This document shows, one piece after another, positions 9,516 through 18,506 of a DNA stretch of 64,000 nt (the first letter of the stretch is position 1; every line of letters starts with the position of its first letter). Source of the DNA: an uncultured bacterium (GTDB taxonomy: Bacteria > Planctomycetota > UBA1135 > GCA-002686595); assembly GCA_937910685.1 (NCBI GenBank), contig CALEMP010000250.1:18668-82667 (forward strand), given 5' to 3'. The notes beneath the pieces are model-generated. The model made no database searches. It was given only the letters and a program-made list of their open reading frames with translations, and had not been told where the DNA came from. A program made the position numbers and the translations under genes.

Positions 9516-12122
9516 TCAGCCCGTGCGAACGGCTCGCACCGCATCTACGCGTGTGGTGCGCCAAACCGGGTAAAGCGCCGATACAAGCGCAACCACGACA
9601 CTGCCCAAGAGCCCCAGCCAAATCCAGTTTCCGGGTCCCACATGGGGCAAATCCAGTCCAACGAGCCGTCGCAGGGCCTCGACCACCAAGGGCGTCAAAC
9701 CCCAGCCCAGGGCCACGCCGATCACGCCACCCACAAACCCAACCACCAACGCCTCCAGCAGTACCAAGCCCGCCAATTGGCCTCGACTGGTGCCCAATGC
9801 CTTGAGTACGCCCAGTTCCTTGGAGCGCTCAAGTGCCGCCAACAATTGCCCGTTCAGCACCCCAAGCCCAGCCAGGCAGGCGGTCAGGATCAGCAGCACA
9901 TCAAAGAGCACAAAGTCGCGGCCAATGTCATCTCGGTGCGCCTGCAACACCTGCGCCCCGCTGCGGAACACGATGTCTTGGGGTCCACCATGAAAGTCAA
10001 ACACCGCGGCTTCCAGGATTCCCGGGTCGCTGCCCTTTTCCAATCGCACGGCCACATGCTCCACCGTGTCTGTGGGGTGGCAGTAGAAACGCTCAAGGTA
10101 ATGATCCGCAATCAAGCCATACATGCGCTCGTCGGGAAAGGGGTAGTGTCCATAGGCATCGCTGATGGCGATGACCGTGAACTCTTCAAGCTGGCCGTCC
10201 GCTCGCTCCAGTGGCACCGTGGTACCCAGCTCGTAACCAAGGTCCATGGCCAAGCGCCGCGAGACAATCATGCCTTGCTGCTCGTCGAGTTTCTTGAGCA
10301 AGGACTTGTCTGTGGCACAAGGCCCGTACCCCGCAAGTTCCGAGACCGCCACCCCTTGCACGAGGAAGGGTGTGTGCACTCCGGTGCCGCCCTTCTCTAG
10401 GCCAACCACCCCTTTGTACTGGTGCAGGTGCTGGGCGAAATCAGCAAAAACCGTGGGCGGCATACCGCTGACCCAGACCTTCTCCAGCACCGCTTCAGTG
10501 GCCCACTGGTCCACTTCGCCCTCAAGGCTGGCGGTCATGCCCTTGAGCCCCACCAAGCCCGCTGTGACCAGCGCGAGGGCCGATGTGGACACCCCAATTC
10601 GGGCGGGAGCCGCCCGCATGGCCTTGGCGGTGATCCGCCCGGCAAGGGGCCAGAGCCTGGTGAAAGGAGCAGTGATCGCCGCGCAAACCCCCGCCAGCAC
10701 CGCGGGCATGATCAGGGACAGGATCACGACCAAGGAGAGAATGCCCAGCGCCCCGAGCAGGGTCGAAAGCAACTCAGCAGTCAATTCCCCCACCACTGGC
10801 ACCACCACGAAGAAAAGGCTCGGGAGGACCACCGCCAGCAACAGGGCATAGAGCAGGTGGAAGCCAAAGGAGGACCGCTTCTTGAAAGGGGCTTGATCCC
10901 CGCGCAATACCGCCACGGTGTTCGTGCCGCGCAGGGCAAAGAGCGGATAGATCGAACCCAACAGGGCGATCAGGACGCCGATACCCGCCAGGGGCAGCAC
11001 CATTTTCCAGGGAATCAGGAACACATTGATGTGCTTGCCAGTTCCCAGGGTGGTGATGCCAGCGCTCAAGAGTCCCTTCGCCAGCCCAATCCCGCCCAAC
11101 ACCCCGAGAGCTGCGCCCACGCCAGCGAGCGACATGGCCTCCAACAGGAACACGCCACCAATCTGCCCGTGCGTTGTGCCCAAAGTGTGCAGCGTCCCCA
11201 CCTCTTTCATGCGCTCGGTGAGGGACATGGACAGGGTGTGGAAAATCACATACATGCCCAACACCAAGGCGAGCAACCCAGCCATACGTACTCCCGTACG
11301 GAATGCGCGCTCGTCTGCTGCTTGCCCTAGAATCGCAGCTTCGCTGACCACAAAGGCATAGGAGGAAGCAATGTTGGCCTTGAGCCGCTCAGCATCCACG
11401 CTATGGTCGCGGTTGGCCCAGATTAGGGGCTGCACGTGCACGCCCGCATAAATCTCTTGGCCATTTGCGTAGTCCACCACCACCACCATTCCGCCGGAGC
11501 GCCGTCCAATTTGCTCACGGGTCAAAATCCCCACGACCTCGTACTTCCACGGCGTTGGCACATCGGCACTTATGCGCTTCTTGACCAGCTTGCCGTCTTC
11601 GCAGACAAACTTGCTGGGCCTTCGGGGCCGGGCAACCCACAGGTCATCGCCGAGTTGCAGCTCAAAGCGCTCGGCCACCCCTTCGCCAATCAAAACCTCA
11701 CGGCTGCCATCGGCGGCCAGATCGCGGCCAGCGGCCAGTGAGTAGACCCCCAGGGCCGGCGCGTGCTGAGCCTCAAGAGCGATCAGGCGCGCCCATTCAC
11801 GATGTTCAGAAGAGTCCGGGGCATCGCTGCTGATTGGCTCGGAGCGCACAGCAGCGTCATTCTGGAAATAGCGCGCCATCAAGGACACGCCCTCCACCTG
11901 GTACAGCTCGTCACGTTCCGCTTGACCCGCAGGCAGTCGTAGTTGGATATCCGGAGTGGTGCGTTCAGCGGCGGGCCCGCTAAGGCCAACGATCGTGTTG
12001 AAGTCGAGCACGATCACGCCCACCACGGTCGCCACGCCCAGGGCAATGCCTAGGACCGAGAACAGGGTACGTCCGGGCCGCGAGAGCAAACCGCGGCGTG
12101 CGAGAGTCAAGGAAAGGCCCAT
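9516..12122 (-). CDS. Large FtsX/MacB-like ABC transporter permease
   Basis: 868 residues with two FtsX-type permease units. An N-terminal membrane helix (about 15-40, LFSVLGIALGVATVVGVIVL) is followed by a large extracytoplasmic domain. Three helices form the first FtsX block (about 275-400), then come further helices and a second soluble domain, and a second FtsX block with the C-terminal AxxPVWRTTRVDAVRAVRTG tail. This architecture matches the tandem permease family that moves lipoproteins or other envelope molecules, or acts mechanically, with a LolD-like ATPase. Its ATG overlaps the ATPase stop by one base (TAATG), so the two form one transporter. No dedicated periplasmic adaptor is adjacent. 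Confidence 0.92.
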   Translation of the reverse strand: MGLSLTLARRGLLSRPGRTLFSVLGIALGVATVVGVIVLDFNTIVGLSGPAAERTTPDIQLRLPAGQAERDELYQVEGVSLMARYFQNDAAVRSEPISSDAPDSSEHREWARLIALEAQHAPALGVYSLAAGRDLAADGSREVLIGEGVAERFELQLGDDLWVARPRRPSKFVCEDGKLVKKRISADVPTPWKYEVVGILTREQIGRRSGGMVVVVDYANGQEIYAGVHVQPLIWANRDHSVDAERLKANIASSYAFVVSEAAILGQAADERAFRTGVRMAGLLALVLGMYVIFHTLSMSLTERMKEVGTLHTLGTTHGQIGGVFLLEAMSLAGVGAALGVLGGIGLAKGLLSAGITTLGTGKHINVFLIPWKMVLPLAGIGVLIALLGSIYPLFALRGTNTVAVLRGDQAPFKKRSSFGFHLLYALLLAVVLPSLFFVVVPVVGELTAELLSTLLGALGILSLVVILSLIMPAVLAGVCAAITAPFTRLWPLAGRITAKAMRAAPARIGVSTSALALVTAGLVGLKGMTASLEGEVDQWATEAVLEKVWVSGMPPTVFADFAQHLHQYKGVVGLEKGGTGVHTPFLVQGVAVSELAGYGPCATDKSLLKKLDEQQGMIVSRRLAMDLGYELGTTVPLERADGQLEEFTVIAISDAYGHYPFPDERMYGLIADHYLERFYCHPTDTVEHVAVRLEKGSDPGILEAAVFDFHGGPQDIVFRSGAQVLQAHRDDIGRDFVLFDVLLILTACLAGLGVLNGQLLAALERSKELGVLKALGTSRGQLAGLVLLEALVVGFVGGVIGVALGWGLTPLVVEALRRLVGLDLPHVGPGNWIWLGLLGSVVVALVSALYPVWRTTRVDAVRAVRTG

Positions 12123-12883
12123 TAGATGCTGAGTTTCCCGAGCACCTCGTGGATGTCACCCACCGATAGGCTTGAGCCTTTAAGTTCCGCATCCTCTGCC
12201 AACTCACCGTCCACCAAGAACAGCACGCGATCCGCAAATGCAGCGTCGCGCGGGTTGTGGGTCACCAGTAAGACACTGCGACCATCCTGGTCGCAGCAAT
12301 TGCGCAGGATCTCCATTACCTCGGCGCCTGCCTTTTGGGAGAGATTCCCGGTGGGCTCGTCGCACAAGAGCAAGGGCTGCTTGCTCATCAACGCCCGCGC
12401 GATCGACGTCCGCTGCATCTCGCCCCCGGACAGTTGGTGAGGTAAGGCATCGAGGCGTGACTCAAGCCCAAGACGCTCTGCCAAGCCCATCACCCGAGTG
12501 CGAGCGGCTGCGTCCACTCCGTGACCGGCAATCGACACGGGCAGGGCGATGTTCTCCCGCACGGTCAGGTTTGGCATCAGGTTGAAAAACTGAAACACAT
12601 ACCCCACTTGCTCGCGTCGCTGCAAGGTGCGCCGTCGTTCGGACAGTCGGGCCAGATCCTGGCCAGCCAATTGAACCGTGCCCGCAGAGGGCTGGTCGAG
12701 TCCGCTAAGCAAGTGCAACAAGGTCGACTTACCCGAGCCACTGGGGCCCATAATGCAGACGAACTCGCCCGGTTCTACGCGGAAGGAGATCTTGGCCAGA
12801 ACGGGGACGCGCTCGGGCCCCTGGCCATGAAACTTGTATACGTCTTGAGCTTCGACTATGGCGGGAGTGGGTTCAGCAACCAT
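12122..12883 (-). CDS. LolD/MacB-type ABC transporter ATP-binding protein
   Basis: 253 residues with a complete ABC ATPase: Walker A GPSGSGKST at 46-54, the Q-loop in the FQFFNLMPNLTVREN region, the LSGGEMQR signature, Walker B LLLCDEPTGNL and the THNPRDA switch histidine. These are the features of the LolD/MacB/FtsE subfamily that energises FtsX-like permeases. I chose the ATG at 12883; an in-frame TTG 18 bases upstream is possible. Its stop overlaps the permease start by one base. Transcription starts in the hairpin-rich region to the right. The cargo is unknown. Confidence 0.94.
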   Translation of the reverse strand: MVAEPTPAIVEAQDVYKFHGQGPERVPVLAKISFRVEPGEFVCIMGPSGSGKSTLLHLLSGLDQPSAGTVQLAGQDLARLSERRRTLQRREQVGYVFQFFNLMPNLTVRENIALPVSIAGHGVDAAARTRVMGLAERLGLESRLDALPHQLSGGEMQRTSIARALMSKQPLLLCDEPTGNLSQKAGAEVMEILRNCCDQDGRSVLLVTHNPRDAAFADRVLFLVDGELAEDAELKGSSLSVGDIHEVLGKLSI

Positions 12884-12991
12884 ACCCGAGGGTAACGCCA
12901 AGAGGCCGCAGGACGCAAGAGAGGATCAGCGTGGACCTCATCAGCCCTGGCAAAGGAAACCAAGGGCCTGGGTAATACGGGACATAAGGAA

Positions 12992-13022
12992 GGCGGGGAC
13001 CTGACTAACTCAGGTCTCCGCC
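12992..13022. other. 13-bp stem-loop upstream of ABC operon
   Basis: Arms at 12992-13004 and 13010-13022 pair over 13 positions with one G-U wobble around a five-base loop. The hairpin sits about 110 bases upstream of the ABC ATPase start and could be part of its leader or a small RNA. Only the pairing is seen. Confidence 0.5.
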
Positions 13023-13287
13023 ATACCATTTCTTCTTCTTTCATCTCCGGGCTTCCATTGGGGTTCTCAATCCCAAAACCGAATCATGAACTCCTTAGGC
13101 TGTCTTCCTGGCGGATCCTGCGGACCCGTCGGCACATGAAGAGCGCGAATTACCACTGACCCGAACTGGGATTGTGAAATTTTTCAGCCCCTCCCGCACG
13201 GGGTGCCCCGGGACATGCCTGTTCCCCCGCGGGAGTCATTCGAAGAGGGGTGATCCGAGCGCGAGCGATACCCCCTTCAACGAGGAC

Positions 13288-13315
13288 GGGCCCGCTGGTC
13301 CCCACCAGCGGGCCC
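13288..13315. terminator. Perfect 12-bp hairpin, terminator-like
   Basis: Arms 13288-13299 and 13304-13315 are perfectly complementary and enclose a four-base loop (CCCC). The stem is very GC-rich. No run of T follows on either side, so the terminator call rests on the stem alone. Confidence 0.4.
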
Positions 13316-13557
13316 TGGTCGACTCCAGTAAGAGTCGGGATCCCCAAATGCAGCCTTTCGGCTACAAATCAATGAGCCGGAGAGCCCTCCATACCGAACG
13401 GAGTATTTCAGAGAAACGCCTAATCAGCAACTCAAGCCCCAGCGAGCGGGTTTTGGGGCAAAGAAACCGTACCTAGCCCGCGAGGAGTGCTCCAAAGCCC
13501 CTTGTCATTCAAGCTGCGACCCCTGGATCTTTGCGCCCGAAGCTCTCACCCATAGAA

Positions 13558-13583
13558 GCGGGCCTCCCCAAAGGAAGGCCCGC
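13558..13583 (-). terminator. Probable terminator of the lpoB-like operon
   Basis: An eight-base GC stem (GCGGGCCT at 13558-13565 with AGGCCCGC at 13576-13583), possibly extended inside by further C/G pairs. It lies about 100 bases beyond the stop of the leftward LpoB-like gene. No T-tract is visible. Confidence 0.5.
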
Positions 13584-13681
13584 CGCTAGGATTGATTCGT
13601 CGTGATGATCATCGCCACTTGGGCGACCCCTCACTTAGCGGCATACCGCCAAGAACCGAACATCCGTCTTTTCAGAGTGTC

Positions 13682-14299
13682 TCAGCCGAAGATTCCCGTG
13701 CGTTGGCTCTTGCGGATCTCGGACTCGTCGGCCCAGAGGATCTCCCCTGTTTCGATGTTGACGCACTGCAGGACCAACTGGAAGAAAACGTCTTTGGTCT
13801 TAACGCCCGCTGTTTCGAGGGAGCGAGACTTGGTCTTGGTGATGTCCCGCAACGATCCAAAGACCACCACGTCGGCGCCGAGCTGCTTGCCGAAGGCTTT
13901 AGCCTGCGCCGGATCCACACGACCCGACCCTTGCTGGAAGCGAACCTGCTGTTCAATTTCACCTTGGCCCTGGTGCTCGGCAACGATGCGGAACTTGCCC
14001 GTGCCCACCAACTTAGCGGTCATCTTGTCGCGCAAGCCACCAAGATCGATGTGCTCGCCGGTCAGGTTGTCAAAACCCCCCATGTAGACGATTATGCGCT
14101 TGTCCCCGTCTTTGCCGGGGTGATCGAGGAATGCCAACTGGGTGGCAGCCCCAAGGCTCTCGCTCATCTCAGTGGCAAATGTCTGGAGGTCAGTAGAACC
14201 CCAATCGGCGTTGACCGTCTCGGTGGCAGAGGCGTCACCGTAGTTGGTAGAGCTGCAACTAACGAAGGTAAGAAGGGATAGGATCAGGGCTGTCTTCAT
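13682..14299 (-). CDS. LpoB-like lipoprotein
   Basis: 205 residues with a short lipoprotein signal ending in the lipobox FVSC (Cys15). The mature part matches the LpoB/PBP-activator family (PF13036): an ADWGSTDLQTFATEM start, a DHPGKDGDKRIIVYMGGFDN strand pair, an FGKQLGADVVVFGSLRDI core, and a closing VNIETGEILWADESEIRK segment. In Enterobacteria LpoB activates PBP1b from the outer membrane. Here a role in envelope or peptidoglycan control is inferred from family only. It lies 28 bases downstream of the COG3014-like lipoprotein gene, a pairing also seen in proteobacteria. Confidence 0.85.
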   Translation of the reverse strand: MKTALILSLLTFVSCSSTNYGDASATETVNADWGSTDLQTFATEMSESLGAATQLAFLDHPGKDGDKRIIVYMGGFDNLTGEHIDLGGLRDKMTAKLVGTGKFRIVAEHQGQGEIEQQVRFQQGSGRVDPAQAKAFGKQLGADVVVFGSLRDITKTKSRSLETAGVKTKDVFFQLVLQCVNIETGEILWADESEIRKSQRTGIFG

Positions 14300-14327
14300 G
14301 GCTCGGTTTCAATCGGTATCAAAAGGT

Positions 14328-15641
14328 TTATTGTTGCCCAGCTGGGGGAATGACCAAGAGGCCTCCCACTTGTCGGGCGTGAATGTCATGGTTCATGGTT
14401 CGCACGAAGACGAACATGGTCTCGCCGGGACTGAGGATCACCTGCCCCAGGTCCACGGGGGCCCCACCGGGCAGGTCCACGGCAATACGGTGTTCGCCGC
14501 CGGGAACATAGATTCGTGCCGCTGCCCAAGAACTAGGAAGGGTGCTCCAGCAACGCAGGTCGGCGCGTTCCGTGGCCACATTGAATATATCGCCAATGAT
14601 GGCCCCGGCTATGCCGATCTCCTTATCGAGTTCTTGGCGAAGTTCCCGCTTGATCACCGTGCGCACGATGGACTTGGCCGCCAGCCAAGCGATGCGGTCT
14701 GCGATGCTCTCGGTTGCGAGACGTTGGACGTCCTCCAACATGACGGTCTTGACCGCATGCTGGGACACATGCAAGGTCACCGGCAGAATTGAATGCTGAT
14801 TACGCACGACTTCAGGGACCACAGCGGTCAGCAGGCCATCGTCGGTCGCCACGGTCACTCGTGCTTCTCGCTTGGTGGGCCCCATCCCTAGGCCAGCGAT
14901 CATGATTACGCGCGCACTGCCCGCTGGGATCTCCGCAGCGGGACCAAACTCCTGTTCCCACTGATCGCTGGCCTCCGCTAAACCGATAGAGCGCGAAATG
15001 CGTACGAGGGACGGGCCGTACAGGGACTTTGCCACCCCGAGCTTGGCCAGGATTTTGTAGTCGATGTAGGCCTCGTCCAATTGGCCAGTGAGCTCATGGC
15101 CAATGGCAGACATAAATGTCGCAAGCCCTCCGGATCGGTATTCGCTCTGGTGAAAACGCTCTTCGGCAGCCAGCAGACGATTGGAACGGCGAACCTCGAC
15201 CATCATGTCTTCCACATTGCCGAGGCCCAGATAGGCGAGCCCCCAAATGGCATGTAACAGGACGCGCTCGTAGCCTTCGCCGGGATAATCGCTGAGCTCC
15301 TCGCTCAAGGCCCAAGTGGACATCCCTCGGCCGAGTGCCTCGGGGTCGAGCAGGGCCGCATTCTCCAAATCGACGATCTCGCCGAAAGCCTGTTCGAAGT
15401 GATGGATCGCGTCCTGAAAACGGCCATCTGTAAAAGACACGAGGCCCGCTTCGACTCCCGACAAGAACCTCGACTGGGTGCTTTCCTCATCCGCAAAGAC
15501 GCTCTCTGCATGGGCGAAACTCGCCTGTTCAAAGTCCTTGAGCGCCCCGCCCGTGCGATCGGAGTAGGTGGCGCAGGAGGCGAGCGACACGGTGAGTAGC
15601 GCCTTGGCCCAGGGAGCGAGCCTGTCTCTTGTGGGGGTCAT
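14328..15641 (-). CDS. COG3014-like lipoprotein with helical repeats
   Basis: About 437 residues. The ATG at 15641 gives a compact lipoprotein signal (MTPTRDRLAPWAKALLTVSLASC, lipobox Cys23); earlier in-frame starts (15704, or a TTG at 15746) only add non-signal sequence. The mature N-terminal half is alpha-helical and TPR-like (phrases such as GRFQDAIHHFEQAFGEIVDLENAALL and GQLDEAYIDYK). The C-terminal half is beta-rich and ends with a GETMFVFVRTMNHDIHARQ segment. The arrangement resembles the COG3014 family, which often accompanies LpoB-like lipoproteins, as it does here. The molecular role is unknown. Confidence 0.78.
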   Translation of the reverse strand: MTPTRDRLAPWAKALLTVSLASCATYSDRTGGALKDFEQASFAHAESVFADEESTQSRFLSGVEAGLVSFTDGRFQDAIHHFEQAFGEIVDLENAALLDPEALGRGMSTWALSEELSDYPGEGYERVLLHAIWGLAYLGLGNVEDMMVEVRRSNRLLAAEERFHQSEYRSGGLATFMSAIGHELTGQLDEAYIDYKILAKLGVAKSLYGPSLVRISRSIGLAEASDQWEQEFGPAAEIPAGSARVIMIAGLGMGPTKREARVTVATDDGLLTAVVPEVVRNQHSILPVTLHVSQHAVKTVMLEDVQRLATESIADRIAWLAAKSIVRTVIKRELRQELDKEIGIAGAIIGDIFNVATERADLRCWSTLPSSWAAARIYVPGGEHRIAVDLPGGAPVDLGQVILSPGETMFVFVRTMNHDIHARQVGGLLVIPPAGQQ

Positions 15642-15865
15642 GGTGGTGGCTACGGAGATGGACAGGAGGACGGCGGAGGTCTCGGAAGGAGCCCTATGGG
15701 ACATGACTTGGGACTCTGGGGCAATTATGTACAAGGACCGTGCCAAGCAGTGGGGCCCCGCAGTCCAAACTCGTCGATTACGGGACTTAATTCTATCCTG
15801 AGGGGCCGGGGATCAGGGTTCGGTTCGTCGCCCTCCTGAATCCTCCGTTAGACTGGGATGCCCCC

Positions 15866-18493
15866 ATGAGACAAGTCTCCGCCAAAAACTCCGCCAAGCG
15901 CAAAAAGGTCACGATGATGGACCAGTTCCAGGCGGCCAAGCGTGAGCAGCCGGACGCCCTCCTGTTCTTTCGCATGGGTGACTTTTATGAGTTGTTTGGG
16001 GAGGACGCGGAGGTTGCCTCCCGAGAATTGGGCATCACCCTGACCTCACGCTCGAAGGGCTCGAAAGATGCTTTGGCCATGGCGGGCATGCCAGTCAAGG
16101 CCCACGAAGCGTACCTGCTGAAGTTGGTTTCAAAGGGCTACAAGGTCGCGATCTGTGAACAGATGGAAGACCCGAAGACGGTCAAGGGGATCGTCAAGCG
16201 CAGTATCGTGAGGGTCGTCACCCCCGGCACGATCACTGAAGAGAACGCCCTGGATGCGCGAGTCAGCAATTACCTCGCATGTGTTTCTGTGCAGAAAGAA
16301 GGCGTGGGCCTAGTTTGGGTCGACATCTCCACCGGCCGCTTCATGGCCGAAGAAATTAGCCACGAGGCCTTGGAGGACGAGCTGGTCCGCATCGGTCCGG
16401 CAGAGCTCGTCATAGCCGAAGGCTTGATCGATGAGTTCCCTGCCGCCTGGGAAACCATCGAGCGTACCGTAGGTGCAACCACCACCGAGCGTCCCCCATG
16501 GCGTTTCGAGACCGGCGCCGCCATGCGTGTTTGCATGGACCAGTTTCGGGTCAAGACGCTCGAGGGTTTTGGATTTGCCGATGATTCCCTGGCGATCCCC
16601 GCGGCTGGTGCACTGATCGAGTACTTGAAAGAAACCCAGCGGGGATCCAGCGAACACATCTTGAAAATGGAGCGGGTCGAGAATGGCTCGCACCTGCTCT
16701 TGGACGCAGCCACCCGCGCGACCCTCGAACTAGTGGTCACCCAGCGCGATGCCCGCCGCGAAGGGACGCTGCTGGATGCCATCGACCATACGCTGACCTC
16801 CATGGGCGGCCGCCTACTGAGAGACTGGGTACTCTCTCCCCTGCGCGAGGTCAAATCGATCACCGCGCGGCAGGTGGGCGTGGAAGAATTCGTAGAACAG
16901 CCATTCCTGCGAGAAGAAGTGCGCGCCCTGTTGAGCGAGGTACTGGATGTGGAACGGCTGGTGGCCAAGTTGGCCACAGGCCGCGCCAATGGACGAGACC
17001 TCATGGCCTTGGCACGCTCCCTTGCGGTGGTCGGGCCCCTGCGAGAGGTCCTCGACCGGGTCTACTCCAAGACCCTGGGCGAATTGCACTCGGGCCTCGA
17101 TCTCATCGAAAGCGAAGTGGGGAGGGTGCTTGCTGGCCTAGTGGACAATCCGCCCCATGGTTTGCGCGAAGGGGGTCTGATCCGTGAGGGGGTGAACTCT
17201 AAGCTGGACCAATTGCGGGCGGATGCCGGGGACGGCAAGGCCTGGATGGCGCGGTTCCAAAGCGAAGAGGCCGAACGCTCGGGATTGCCAGGGCTCAAGA
17301 TCGGCTACACCAGCGTGTTCGGCTACTACATCGAAATCCCCCGGGCCCAGGCGAAGAACGCGCCGGTGAACTACACCCGCAAGCAGACCCTGAAGAACGC
17401 GGAACGATTCATCACGCCCGAGCTGAAGGAGTACGAAGAGCGGGTCTTGGGTGCGGAAGAACGATCCCACGCCCTGGAAGAAACACTTTTCATCGAACTG
17501 CGCGAATGTATGCGCGCAGTCATCCCGCGCATCCTGGCCACCGCCCGCGCCCTGGCCGAGATCGATGTGCTGGCAGGTTTGGCCCAGACCGCTGCAGAGC
17601 AACGCTATGTGCGACCGGTGATCGACGGCGGCGAGAGCATTACCATCCGCGACGGGCGGCACCCCGTGATTGAACAGCACCTAAACGGTGACCCGTTCGT
17701 GCCCAATGACACAAACCTCAACCGAAGCACCAGATCTCTCGGCTTGATCACTGGCCCCAACATGGCGGGCAAGAGCACCTATATCCGCCAGACCGCATTG
17801 ATCGTGCTACTGGCCCAGATAGGTTCCTTCGTCCCGGCTGCGGAAGCACATATCGGGGTGGTGGATCGCATCTTCACCCGGCTTGGCTCCGCAGATGACC
17901 TTGCTCGCGGAGCATCGACCTTCATGGTCGAAATGGTCGAGATCGCCAACATCTTGAACAACGCAGGCCCGCGCAGCTTGGTCGTGCTCGATGAAGTCGG
18001 CCGCGGAACCAGCACCTACGATGGGCTCGCGTTGGCCTGGGCCATCGTGGAACATCTCTGCGAAGAGATTCATGCAAGGACGCTCTTTGCCACCCACTAC
18101 CACCAGCTGACGAGCCTCGCGGATTCCATGCCTGGGGTCCACAACCTGAATGTCTCCGTGCGCGAGTGGGGCGAAGAGATCGTCTTCCTGCACAAGATCG
18201 TAGAGGGCGGAACGGATCGCTCCTATGGCATTCACGTGGCGCGCCTGGCGGGAGTTCCCTCGGCCCTGGTGGAACGGGCGCGAAATATTTTGCGGCAATT
18301 GGAAGCCGGATCGGGCGATGGGCCGCGCATCGCATCCCTGCAGCAGGGCGACCAGATACCCCCTGGATCTCAGCTAGGCCTGTTCGATTTGGAGCCAAGC
18401 CCTGTGGAGATCGCTATCAGGAAGCTCGATCTGGACGAGTTGTCTCCGATTGATGCGCTCTTGGAGTTGCGAGGGCTGAAGGATCTTCTCTAG
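15866..18493 (+). CDS. mutS: DNA mismatch repair ATPase MutS
   Basis: 875 residues, full length for MutS1. The mismatch-recognition domain carries the Phe-x-Glu motif in FFRMGDFYELFG (about 33-44). Core, lever and clamp domains follow. The ATPase has Walker A GPNMAGKST near 630, Walker B VVLDEVGRGTS near 704 and the signature STFMVEM. The C-terminal LSPIDALLELRGLK motif is the usual MutS dimer tail. It recognises base mismatches and small loops and recruits MutL. The TPR lipoprotein gene starts 13 bases after its stop, so the two may be co-transcribed. A decayed copy of its last 45 or so codons occurs at 19991-20120. Confidence 0.98.
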   Translation: MRQVSAKNSAKRKKVTMMDQFQAAKREQPDALLFFRMGDFYELFGEDAEVASRELGITLTSRSKGSKDALAMAGMPVKAHEAYLLKLVSKGYKVAICEQMEDPKTVKGIVKRSIVRVVTPGTITEENALDARVSNYLACVSVQKEGVGLVWVDISTGRFMAEEISHEALEDELVRIGPAELVIAEGLIDEFPAAWETIERTVGATTTERPPWRFETGAAMRVCMDQFRVKTLEGFGFADDSLAIPAAGALIEYLKETQRGSSEHILKMERVENGSHLLLDAATRATLELVVTQRDARREGTLLDAIDHTLTSMGGRLLRDWVLSPLREVKSITARQVGVEEFVEQPFLREEVRALLSEVLDVERLVAKLATGRANGRDLMALARSLAVVGPLREVLDRVYSKTLGELHSGLDLIESEVGRVLAGLVDNPPHGLREGGLIREGVNSKLDQLRADAGDGKAWMARFQSEEAERSGLPGLKIGYTSVFGYYIEIPRAQAKNAPVNYTRKQTLKNAERFITPELKEYEERVLGAEERSHALEETLFIELRECMRAVIPRILATARALAEIDVLAGLAQTAAEQRYVRPVIDGGESITIRDGRHPVIEQHLNGDPFVPNDTNLNRSTRSLGLITGPNMAGKSTYIRQTALIVLLAQIGSFVPAAEAHIGVVDRIFTRLGSADDLARGASTFMVEMVEIANILNNAGPRSLVVLDEVGRGTSTYDGLALAWAIVEHLCEEIHARTLFATHYHQLTSLADSMPGVHNLNVSVREWGEEIVFLHKIVEGGTDRSYGIHVARLAGVPSALVERARNILRQLEAGSGDGPRIASLQQGDQIPPGSQLGLFDLEPSPVEIAIRKLDLDELSPIDALLELRGLKDLL

Positions 18494-18506
18494 GGTGTGG
18501 CGAACT

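Larger units (their letters stand above)
12884..13681. other. Gene-free interval with several strong hairpins
   Basis: About 800 bases in which no open frame looks coding: the candidates have proline/arginine-rich random-looking translations and no recognisable motif. It should hold the promoter of the ABC transporter (leftward) and the end of the lpoB-like transcript. Three strong stem-loops are visible: 12992-13022, 13288-13315 and 13558-13583, plus a smaller one at 13320-13335. I looked for RNase P, tmRNA and SRP RNA signatures and did not find them. A structured non-coding RNA remains possible. Confidence 0.5.

Noticed and set aside
9429..11330. Two long plus-strand frames (323 and 302 codons)
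   Set aside because: Antisense to the FtsX-like permease gene; His/Gln/Arg-rich translations without motifs, typical shadows in GC-rich DNA.
13174..13476. 100-codon plus-strand frame in the hairpin-rich gap
   Set aside because: It runs through a perfect 12-bp hairpin and has random-looking composition.
12884..13681. RNase P, tmRNA or SRP RNA in the gap
   Set aside because: None of the conserved core sequences of these RNAs could be found on either strand.
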